NCBI GenBank assembly: GCA_032622095.1
Contig: CP136068.1
Location: 135,849,989 to 135,913,988 of the forward strand
Source: Siphonodentalium dalli
Taxonomy: Eukaryota; Mollusca; Scaphopoda; Gadilida; Siphonodentaliidae
Length of the DNA: 64,000 nt
Direction of reading: 5' to 3'
Under the pieces are notes generated by a model. The model was not told the origin of the DNA and made no database searches. It was given only the letters and a program-made list of their open reading frames with translations. Of this stretch, positions 26,101 to 38,100 are shown one piece after another. Each line of letters starts with the position of its first letter. Position 1 is the stretch's first letter. Both the position numbers and the translations under genes were made by a program.

Positions 26101-29100
26101 TTAGACTCCTCACACCATGGGGATGATATTGTATAAGTGGGGTGGCAATCCCATTCTTATCAAATTGAGTGCCCCCCCCCCACAATCTTTCATCAAAACG
26201 ACAGCAATTTGGAGTCTTTAAATCGCACAATTAGATTGCTTGTATCATGGAGAAGAATATATATCAATTTGGTGGAAATCGACGCTAAAATTAGCTATAT
26301 CAATTTTGGTGCCCCTCTCCCCTTCCGTGCACCTCTGACGCGAATGACGCCACATTTGACATATTTGAACAACACCATTAGATTCCTCATATCATGGGCA
26401 CGATTATATAAAAGTTTCATGGCAATCAGCGGCAAACATTTTTCCACCCCTCCCCCTGTTCTGCCCCTGACAACGGCGTCACTTTAGAAAATTCTAACCC
26501 ACACCATTATCTTTCTCGTAAAAAGTAACCCCTAGTAGACCGTTTGGTGCCATCTAGATGGTCGCTCGGCGCTAAACTTAGTTTATAAATTTTGGTGCCC
26601 CTCTCCCCTTCCGAGCATCCCCGACTCGAACGGCGCCACTCTTGACATATTTAAACCACACCATCAGATTCCTTATATCATGGGGATAATTATATATAAG
26701 TTTCGTGGCAATCGGCGACAATTTTTGTTCTGCCCCTCCCCCTTTTTTGCCCCTGACAACAAAGGGGTCATTTTAGAAAATCCTAACCCTCACCATTATC
26801 TTTCTCGTAAAAAGTTACCCCTAGTAGACCCCTTTGGTGTCGTCTAGATGGTCCCTTGTGAATTTCTATAGAACAGAGACAGATATTTGCCGACAAAATT
26901 ATCCGAGAGCACCATTTTATAGTGTGCAAATATATTTTTAATCGTTGTATTTTGGCTTGTTGGAAATAAAGCGTGATCCATAACCGAAAAATCAGAATTT
27001 TATTCCCAATGATTCAGTGATTTTAGAAATTAGAGACACTCGGTAGTCGGTGTCAAGGCCGTTAATTGTGCATAGATCATAGATGTACTAAACTGTGAAT
27101 ACTACCGAAAGGGTGAGCCTTTGAATGCAGAAAATCAAGAAACAGGTAACTGAGGTGTGGCAGATGCAAACTAAAATTAAATGCAACAAACAGTCTATGA
27201 CATTTAAATAAAAAATATGAAGTGTTTTCCATGTTACTGACATTGAAAAAAATCTCCCTATTTTTCACTAAATCTCCCTATTTCTGAGGACAAATCTCCC
27301 TATGAAAGTAAACAGGTGTGATGTAAATAGATATATACTATAAAAAGGTACATACATATATCAAATATACCAACAATATATATATGATGTACGGGTAGTA
27401 TAATGTGATAATTGGTCATTCTTTATAGTGGAATACATTAGTTTATATCAAAACATGTTCTCCTTAGATTTTCTGAACCTGGGAAGGTATAATAACCCAT
27501 GCTAACTATGGGCATTATCCCAGGGTTTCCGCCAGGGGGGAATTAATGAGTCCGTATTGGGGAAACACAAAACGCGACAGGACGACCATGGTTCGTCCCG
27601 TGGGGGGAAATTTTGTTATTTGACACTGAAAAGAAGCCATTTCCTTGCACCTGAGTGTCCCACAAAGCAATCCAAAGCTACGTATGTTATGCAAGTCTAT
27701 CATTTCCATGGGTGCTTTTAATTCTGTTGATGGTATCCAATAGTTAGTCATTTAATTACGTACGTAAGACTGCTGTCTGATTGAAGACTATATAAATGAA
27801 CGAGCTACGAGTTTAATACAGTGTTTACAAATTTATAACTTACAAAAATATTCCAACAGGTAGAATGAATCCAAACAATAAAAAGCATCTACGCATCGAC
27901 CAATACTACCTAGCAATGAGAATTTAATAAAGCATTTCGTAGAATTTCAAGTAGCGTCAGTGAAAATGAAACTGAGAGGATTATTATATTCTGTCAATCG
28001 TAAAACTATTTGTGCGCGGCGACGTCATACTGCAGGGTTTGTCTGCAAGAGATATTTATAGCAGCAAAATACGAATGGCAGCGAAATCTTTCACCCGGAA
28101 CGCGCAGCTTGTTCAATAGTCTGTATTAGTCCAACAACTGATGACCGCAGCTATAGAACAGAGTTTTAGCCAACGTGTGATACACTATAATTGAGTTTTT
28201 GGCGGGAAGTGTGAACATGTGCGTCGTTGATTATTGTGCTTGGGGATCCAGGCGGGACAACAAAACTATTATTGACCGTACTTTGACTTTATTAGCTCAA
28301 CTTTACTTTGTAAAGTTTGAGCTATTGCCATGGCTTGGTATCCATCGTCCGTGTGTGCGCGTGATGCGTCAACAATTTCCTTTAGCACGGGCTACAGTTC
28401 GTACCTTTGGTCCGATTATTATGAAATTTGTCATGGATGTTGACATTGACATGTAGATGGGAAACGAGTCATTTTGGGGTCATTCGGAAAAAAAACATGA
28501 CCGCCAGTGGCCATCTTGGATTTCACAATTCAATCCATTAGCACGGGCTACAGGCCGTACCGTTCGTCTTATTGTCATGGATGTTAATATTGACATGTAG
28601 ATGGGAACAAGTAATTTTGGGGTCATTTGGCCAAAAAACATGGCCGCCGGCAGCCATCTTAGATTTTACTCTTTGCATGACTAAATCCTTTGACACGGGC
28701 TACAGGTCGTACCTTTGGTCAGATCATCATAAAATTTGTCATGGATGTTAACAATGACATGTAGATGGGAACGAGTCATTTTGGGGTCATTCGGCCGAAA
28801 AACATGGCCGCCAGCAGCCATCTTGGATTTTACTCTTTGTATGACTAAATCATTTAGCACGGGCTACAGGTCGTACTTTTAGTCTGATCATCATAAAATT
28901 TGTCATGAATGTTAATAATGACATGTAGATGGGAACGAGTCATTTTGGGGTCATTCGGCCAAAAAACATGGCCACCAGCAGCCATCTTGGATTTTACTCT
29001 TTGTATGACTAAATCCTTTAGCACGGGCTACAGGTCGTACCTTTAGTCTGATCATCATGAAATTTGTAATGGCTGTTGAAATTAGAATGTAGATGGGAAC

Positions 29101-32100
29101 GAGTCATTTTGGGGTCATTCGGACAAAAATCATGGCCACCAGCAGCCATCTTTGATTTCAAAATTTAATCCATTAGCACAGGCTACAGGTCGTACTGTTC
29201 GTCTGATCATCATTAAATTTGTCATGGATATTAATATTGACATGTAGATGGGAACGAGTAATTTTGGGGTCATTCGGCCAAAAAACATGGCCACCAGAAG
29301 CCATCTTGGATTTTACTCTTTGTATGACTAAATCATTTAGCACGGGCTACAGGTCGTACTTTTAGTCTGATCATCATAATTTTTTTTATGGCTGCTGAAA
29401 TTGTAATGTAGATGGGAACGAGTCATTTTGGGGTCATTCGGATGAAAAACATGGCCGCCAGTGGCCATCTTTGATTTCAAAATTCAATCCATTAGCACGG
29501 GTTACAGGTCGTACTGTTCGTCTGATCATCATGAAATTTGTCATGGATGTTAATATTGACATGTAGATGGGAACGATTAATTTTGGGGTCATTCGGCCAA
29601 AAGATTAATTTTGGGGTCATTCGGCCAAAAAACATGACCGCAGCAGCCATCTTGGATTTTACTCTTTGTATGACTAAATCCTTTAGCATGGGCTACAGGT
29701 CGTACCTTTAGTCTGATCATCATAAAATTTGTCATGGATGTTAGCAATGACATGTATATTGGAACGAGTCATTTTGGGGTCATTCGTCCAAAAAACATGG
29801 CCACCAGCGGCCATCTTTGATTTCAAAATTCAATCCATTAGCACAGGCTACAGGTCGTACCTTTAGTCTGATCATCATAAAATTTGTCCTGGATGTTAAC
29901 AATGACATGTAGATGGGAACGAGTCATTTTGGGGTCATTTGTCCAAAAAACATGGCCGCCAGCAGCCATCTTGGATTTTACTCTTTGTATGACTAAATTC
30001 TTTAGCATGGGCTACAGGTCGTACCTTTAGTCTGATCGTCATAAAATTTGTCATGGATGTTAACGATGACATGTGATGGGATACAATCATTTTGGGGTCA
30101 TTCGGCCGAAGACATGGCCGTCAGCAGCCATCTTGGATTTTACTTTTCTCTTCATGTCTATAAACTAGTATTAGACATTCAACTTTCCACATTCCTAATC
30201 GCTCCATTGACTGTAATACATTAAATTATTCCCTTTCCAAGTTGAGCTACAGTGTCATTGACACTTTCATCTCCATATTGGGGGGGTGGGTATGTGTTCG
30301 TGTTTATCCTCCATGCATGTAATATGGCTCAAATGAATGGTGTTCTCACTATGAATTCCGGCTATAAAGACTGATTTGGGACAGGTTCCGTATTATTGTG
30401 AAATAAATCAGTTCGGGATTTTGTTAAGTATGCATGGCAATATACGCATAATAATCAACACACGTAGAGAATCACATGTATTTTTCAGGAACTTCACTTA
30501 ACGGTACATTGAACTCAAAACAAATGATAATAAAGCAATAAGATAAATGATCAACATTGAGTAGTTTCATCCACGAAAATCCCGTGCTTAAAAATATCCC
30601 CGACTCTTTGATCCAATTATGTAATCGTACGATAGCACGGGGTCCTCGAGCGTGAGTAGTTTCATCCATGGAATCCCGTACACAAAAATATATCCGCACT
30701 CAACAGTCCGGCATTCTTTGATGTTACCGCGACATGTATTACGCTGTATCTAATGTCGCTATTTGACAATTTCGGGAGATAGACTGTGTCGATTTCATTT
30801 TGTCAATATTAATGAAAATAAGTGTAGATATATAGCCTGTCGACACAGATAAGACTGAAAAAGTTTTTAATAAGTCATTTATTTGTGTATGAGTGGGATT
30901 TCATGCAACGACCGATGGGGGGAATGGGTCCGTGTGACGGACCCGCAGCCGGCCTGGCGGAAACCCTGATTATCCCCATAACAAAAATTAAAATAAAACC
31001 CTCGCTCCCTCATCGATTCTCAAAAAAAATTGCCCGATAATCAAAACCTTCTTTTTTTGGCCTTAGATCTCAATATTTAGATGAGAGAGGGAGGGGGGCT
31101 ATTTGATATTACTTTTCTCAAAATCTTTTCGTTGTTCAAGTGCAATATTTCTAACAGAAAATATTTAAAAGAAATTTTGATGAGGCTTTTTAAAAAGAAC
31201 ATATCAGTGATGAGGGAGGTGCCTGAGAACAAGGAATTTTTATTTATATGGCCTTATTGAAACAGTTGGATGATTATACATACAGAAAGAATGGTTATAT
31301 GTGTTGGATACAATAGAGATCATTCATCCATCACATACATTCAAGCATATGCTCCTTCACGTGCTCACACTTGCACACTTACTTACAAAAAAGCTCTAAA
31401 CAGGCGATCCGGCAATCTTTTATATTGTAATATAAATCATGATATATACTCGTCAGTATTAACCTGTTCACTAACAAATAGGTCTTTATCCAGTATTCCG
31501 ACTTTTCACTTTACCAATCACCTGCCATCAAAGCCAAGGTCGTTGGCACAGTAGTATGGCAGTATTATACTTATAGCCAATCAACTAGGACCCGACGAAT
31601 CGGCAATTTCAACATCGAATCGAATCACGATAATGATTCGAAATCGAATCTAATCTCGAATCGAATCTTTTTCAAACACTTTAGTAGATTGGCGGTACCG
31701 ATCAGTGGGGGGTACGAGCAAAAATGGGGGCAATTGTCTAATGATTTTATAACGTCAGTGAGATAACTCAGATTACGAAGGAGGTTCATTAAACTTAATT
31801 TCTATGACATGATATGAACAATATTTAATCAGGGTTTAAACAGTTTGAGAATGGCACGCCATCATTTCATATTTTGTGACACTGCCACTATGCCTGAAGT
31901 TCGTGAAAGTAAGCAGTTTGGAACTTGGAGTCAATGGAGTCTGATTCAAGTCATTGCAAACGGAAACTCTTCTGCGCATGTACGCTTCACCCTGTCGCGC
32001 ACAGCAGGCACGCGCGATATCAAAATCGCGCATCGTGACTTGGCAAACGGGATAACAGGAACTATGTGTAGTATCCCAACTTGGGCCTGTCCATCGGATC

Positions 32101-35100
32101 AATTGAGTTGTCATGAAAGCTAAATGGTCATCCGTATTCCATTTCCCGGATAACATATTCTGTATAAAGATGTTGATCGGATTTAGACACGACATGTTGG
32201 AGCCCAGAATGTTTATCTAATATATATTTTGGGACTTTTGTTTGTCTGTCTGTTTGTCTGTTAGCTATGGCCGGGAAAACAGCTGGACCGATTGAGTTCA
32301 AACTTCCAATCTAAGGTTAAAAACCCACGGGCAGTGTTTACCGCAGTTTTGGAGAACGTCAGAGCACTCCTTCTCCATTCCCCCACCACCGCAATGGGAA
32401 TTCATGGGTTAATCGCGTGATAGTTAAAGAGCGTTGATAAAGAGCGTGTATGTGTCTGTGTCCAGACATGATCATGTTGTGTGATTCGTACTTAGGGGTT
32501 CCAAGGAATGGGGGAGATTTTCATCAGGTCAGTTTTTCCGCCCGAGGTGACCTTCACCTTGAAACGGGTACCCACAAATGATCTAATATATATTTTGGGA
32601 CTTCTGTCTGTTTGTTTGTCTGTTAGCTATGGCCGGGAAAACTGCTGGACGGATTTCGATGAAATTTGATACCTACGGGTAATTTTCTCCGGGGAGTGTT
32701 TTGGATAGAGCTGAAACGGTTAGACGGTTAACCGGTTAGCATCCGGTTAGCGACGTAACCGGTTAGAAAAAAATGAACCGGACGAAACCGCATCCCGTTA
32801 TCAGTTGAATGTGAACGTGAATAATCCTCAAAATATTAGGTTAAATGATGCAAAACTAATACTAAATCCTGTGTCACCGATAGTAGAGTGCAACGCAAGC
32901 ATTAATTGGTACACGCGATAGTATCAGATACCTAGTAGCAATTCTCGAACTGTCTGCAAGTGTCGGCGACCTTCAATCAATTCCGGCCCTTTGAAGTTTT
33001 CTCTGATCTTCCGACAAGAGCACGTGTGCAGTCACTGTGTATCAATGCGGGATAGTTCAATGCAATGACGTCACTGAATCAGTGAATCTGTCATCTGATA
33101 GACACCCCTCAGGTATTATTTCGTGTTGAATTTTGAGAAGGAAGACGCTTCAAGACGGCTATTATCTAAATGGAATCGCGTAAATCAGAAGTGTGCGCGA
33201 ATTTCCGATTGGTAGAAGACAATGCAAACCAAAAAATGTTTGCGGAACAGTGCGGAATGCAAAATTTGTCGTGATGATAGTGATTCCGACGAATAGTATT
33301 AGGCCTATTGAATAGGACTGCATTACCTAACTGACCTTCATTTTAGTGCTATAGCTTATTAGCTACATGTATGAGTTATTACGTTTCAGTTTCTATTAAA
33401 TCATTGGAGGATATACCAATGATGGTAATTATATATTACAGATCTTTAATGTATAGTGTTGTTACTCGTTTTACCAATACCCAATTACGCATACTATTGT
33501 TACTCGTTTTACAGATGCCCAAACATGCTGATCACCGGCAAATGGCGGCAATTGCAAATAAGCATCCCCTGCCATTCACAATTTTCACTTGCTCATTCCC
33601 CATCACGAGAGCCAGCAAAAGAACAGTGAATGCGTGTTTTTGAATATCGTTAAATGCCGCGAATAAGGTCTTTAGTTCAGCTGCTATTTCTCACCTAGGT
33701 CTGTCCCTGGAGCATGGCAAATGTCGACATAATTAGTCAGAGAGAATTCCACTATAAATTAGCGGTTAACCGGTTGAAATCCGGTTAACCCCGATGGTTA
33801 ACCGGTTAGAAGAATGGGTCAACCGTTTCAGCTCTAGTTTTGGACGGGTCAATTCGTGACCCCGACCTGACCTTGACCTTCAAAATGGTCAATTCAAGGT
33901 CAAAGCCCGGACGAAGTCGGGTCACCTGCTAGTTTAATATATTTATATCGTGTTAAATTTTAAAATTAAAAAAATATATATTATTTGATTTAGCTGAGTA
34001 ATGCAATATAGGCTTTTCTAGTATAAGAATTTCAGATACCGATATACAAATATGTCCCACAAGAAATTCACTCGCTTCTGCAGCTGGGGCCGGGCAAAAT
34101 CGTGACATTGCTGGTTTTATGTGGTGAAGGAAACCCGTGTGAGCTGCGATTATGGTACAACCGTGATGAACCACCACAGACCAGGCCTCAGCTCACAAGG
34201 CGACTCGGGCGAGATGGTCGCCTTACTGTCGCTGACTTCGCCCTGTCGTCGCTCTAAGGCGAAATCGAAGTCGCCTTCAATTTTAGGGGGAATTTTTTAT
34301 TAATTTTTTTTCTAGTTTTTTTTCCAGACATGTCCGTATATAGATGAATTGTGGCGGCCATCCCCAAAAAGAAACAGACGATGCAGAGACAAAGACCCAA
34401 GTGTTTAAAATAAAAAATAAAATATGACCTATTGTTTTGTGTTGTTATTCAGTCGCCTTTGTTCGATCCCTTTGCGGTAATGAATGTTAATCACGAATGT
34501 TTTGACACGCTGAAAACACGATGAGATGTTCGCATCTGTGTTGTTACTGACCATCGTGAGTGTCACAAATAAATGTTTTAATTAGCTTAAAAGACCGCCG
34601 TCCCGCTTTTCAGATATAAAACAATTACGACATTATCAGAGTTTGTACCAGTCGCTTCGGAAGTTCGTTTCGGTAACGCGTCGGACTTTTTGAAGAGACC
34701 GCGTCGGACTTTTTGAAGAGACCGCTTCCGTAAATAAAATAATGTCAAGTTTATTGCTTTAATCGGATTATACCAGTGATGTTGGCATTAATTAAGGGAG
34801 GCCATTAATTAAAAAAAGCTTTTGCAACTCCTTTGTTAGTTAGTCCTTATTGTTTATTTTAGCGGACACCCACATTACAGCTGTGACCAAATTAAACTTA
34901 CAAAGTTACATGCATCATAATTCAGACTGTACAAACGTATCTTCCAGGCTGCACTGCTGCAGTCTAGGATATAATACTACTTTCATTTAGTTAAAAAATT
35001 AACTACTACTGTAACTTGATAATTGTCTTGCTTAAATGATAGCTACACAAAACATTTCCAAAAATTTTAAATGTATAACAAGAGGTGTGCACTCGAGTGC

Positions 35101-38100
35101 TAGCATACCCCCACCGTGGCAAATTCAACACGCATTATCTGTAAACTCAACCACAAAGATTTTTAACTTTAAAGAAAAATTCGGACTAATAATATCGATA
35201 TCGTTGGTGTCACAAGAAGCTTGTACAGAAAAAATTATTCAAATCGGTAAGTTATTAAGTCAGACAGAATTTTCTAAGTCAAAATAAGTCGAAAATGAGG
35301 TGTAATATTACGAAAAACAGTCTGAGCCAATCCCTAGCCGCATCATGTAGAGAGGGTATTGTGAGAAGCATGTATACCAAAAATTATTGAAATCGGTTCA
35401 TATTTGTTAAAGTTATTAAGTCGGACAGAATTTTCTAAGTCAAAATAAGTCGAAAAAGAGGCGTAACTTGAAGAAAAAAAAGTCGGACGGAACCGCAATT
35501 AACATCATGCAGAGAGATCGTCCTAAGGAGATTGCATACAAAAAATTATTGAAATCGGTTCATAGTTGTTCGAGTTATGAGGTCGGCTCGACGGACGGAC
35601 GGACAAACGGACGGAGAAAGCGTGACGGATGGACGGATGGACTCAGTCAATCCAGTATACCCCCCATTTTCTTCGAAAGTTGGGGTATAATAACAATTAA
35701 TTAAGCTAATTTCAGATAAAGTCAATTTTTTTTAGTTTTATTTCATCTTTTAAAATTTTTTATTGTCAGATGTTATAAAATAAAGCGATATTTGAAAATT
35801 GTCAATTTTTGGTAGTCTCCCCACTTCTCCCTGAAGTCTCCCTAAATTTCCTGAAGTCTCCCTAAATTTCCTGGAGGGAGACTTCAAGTCTCCCTGTTCT
35901 GGATCCCCAGGCTGAGGCCTGCCACAGACATACCAGCAGGTCGCACGAGTAACCCACCGACCTGCCACGAGTAACCCGCGCTGGGACTGGGAGGCCAATA
36001 TATATATGAGCAGTGGGCTATTGGACAACTTACCCTGTACACGTTGGACCACGGAGGTCCCAGTTGGTCGCGGAAGGAGCCTCAGGTTAAGTATTGGGGA
36101 TATAATGAATGTTTTGTATATATAATGCAGTCTATTCCCGGTGATAAAGGATTTGTATACAACGATTCGAAATATCCTAAATCACACAACCGCTTTTGAA
36201 TCGAATCGAATAGGAACGTAAGATTCGAAATAGAATCGAATCTCGAAGCTTCGTCGGGCCCTACAATCAACCGGCCGAGTTATTTTCTTTAATAAATCAA
36301 TTTTCGGCAAGCCTAATTTATGGTCTAACCTTGACTAAAATTCTCAAAATTACAATGAATCAAGATGCTCCTATTAGGTATTGTGTTGCATAATGTGAGT
36401 TTTGATATTTTTTGCAATGTCAATAAAAACGTTCAACTCGGGTGTTGAAATCCAATGCGGCGGGGCCTGTGAAACAAAACATTTTTTAATTTCACCTAAC
36501 ATTCATTGTTTTGCAACAATTATAAAGAAATATTATGGACTTGTTTGGGTGCGTGAAACTGATAAATTAGTACTCAGGTGCTATGCCAACTGGGGGAATG
36601 TAGCATTCTACTGACATTGCCCAAAATCTCAAAGAAATTGACCATACAACTCCATATAAAACATCTGAACTATGCTTAACTGAAAATATTTACATCTCGA
36701 TTCGGGATGTGATAAACCAACGCAAATGATTTCGCCATCGATACTCAATAACATTTAAAACATTTATAAGACTGACGGTGTGTATTGAAAATTTTGATTA
36801 ATATTCATAAAAATAACTACTAGATTATTCTCCATTTCTATTCACATCACTTTAACACTTCTAAAAGTTCAGTTATCAGGTCAGGTGAACAGTTTTGTTT
36901 GTATTTTAGTTCAAGGAGTGTATCATAATCATAGTTAACAGAATTGATCATTGAATCTTTAATACCTTTGCCAGGTCGTCGTATTTTGAGTGACAGCATT
37001 CACAGTGCCCAGGTTTAGTCTGGTGGGTCTGCCGCCGACTGACGTCTTTTCGCCTCTTGATTTCCCCTGCTGTTAGTATCGGCATTCCAAACAGATGGTT
37101 TGGTTTCTTAATGTCCTTACCACTCTTCTTTTTGGTCGTCTTCTCTTCTTTCTCTCCAGACCTTCAAAAGATAAAGGAGATATAGCCATCTCCAATAGGA
37201 ATGTCATACACTGGTTTGAGTGACATCTATCATTATTTCAGTATTAACACTCGCTTTACTCATTGATGAGTTGTTCTTTTAGGAAATGTTCAGATAATAA
37301 GTTTAATAAAAGGCTGCTTGGCCACATGTCCCCCGAATAAGGTGGCTTTATTTGTCAGGTGGCATTTTTTGGAAAAGAAATTTTTTATTTGGAGAACAGC
37401 AATTTAATAACTAACTTATCAACCGGAACCCAAAATAATCAATGTAAAATTTGACCTCAGTCTCAAAAAGAATGCCAACATCAAATTTGATTCAACAGCA
37501 TTGGTGTTTATATGCAATATGTATAGATTGTTAGACAGTGATAAAAACCATGGTGCATATTGTGTGTTATTAACTTTTGTTATGAAGACTTCAGAGGAAT
37601 AGAGATTTTAAGTTCATTGTTTAGGATGAGGCTTTCCTTGAGAAACTGTTTTGTTTATCTGACCTTATTAGTAGTCTACAGTAACTTTTCAGGGTTTAGT
37701 CGGAAATATGGCTTGTTGCAATTCATCGGGAAGCTCTCACTGAGAGCTTTCCGATGAATGGCAACAAGCCATATTTCCGAATAAATCCTGAAAAGTTACC
37801 CACACTTCTGCTGTGGTTAAGGAGTCGATTATTTAGGGCATTACTGTATGTATAACTTCATGACCCAACCCCTATGGTACATATAGAATACACCCATAAT
37901 AGCCGAGAATAACAAATTTTCACCACGAGTGGAATTGTGGTTTTAAACACGAGCCTTCTGGCGAGTGGCTAAAACCACAATACTACGAGTGGTGAAAATT
38001 TTGTACTTTCGGCTATTAGGCCAAAAAAAAAAAGGGTTTTGATTCTCGGGCAATTTTTTTTGAGAATCGATGAGGGAGCGAGGGTTTTATTTTTATTTTT

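Larger units (their letters stand above)
22426..31062 (-). mobile_element. Harbinger-like element H1, expanded by nested insertions
   Basis: Both ends carry GGCC(A)n..GGGTTTTGATTCTCGGGC-type inverted repeats flanked by TTA (22423-22425 and 31063-31065). A 3-bp TWA duplication is typical of PIF/Harbinger. The body matches 38019-38991 and 47431-50237 but is interrupted at about 22831-24097, 24134-26890 and 27521-30968. It sits in DBF4 intron 9, about 100 bp from exon 10. No transposase is evident. Confidence 0.75.
31586..36263. mobile_element. 4.7-kb hAT-type element with 8-bp duplication
   Basis: The ends TAGGACCCGACGAA and TTCGTCGGGCCCTA are inverted and flanked by perfect CAATCAAC (31578-31585 and 36264-36271). 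GATTCGAAATCGAAT-type subterminal repeats occur at both ends. It hosts Helitron and hAT insertions. No intact transposase is visible. It occupies DBF4 intron 9. Confidence 0.85.

Noticed and set aside
24134-26890. Possible retroelement coding region in the H1 insertion
   Set aside because: No reverse-transcriptase or endonuclease motifs in any frame; only diverged noncoding tandem units are visible.
27077-27268. 63-residue open frame (minus) nearly identical to 49324-49515 (plus)
   Set aside because: The similarity is explained by both lying in copies of the same Harbinger-like element. The frame has no recognisable domain, and the two copies flank the hAT insertion site.
28199-30150. Regular array that could suggest CRISPR or a repeat-protein gene
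   Set aside because: Units are ~155-165 bp with no conserved-repeat/unique-spacer pattern and no continuous reading frame. It is a tandem satellite in a eukaryotic transposon.
34440-34480. GTTCGATCCC resembling a tRNA B box
   Set aside because: No A box, cloverleaf pairing or anticodon arm could be placed around it.
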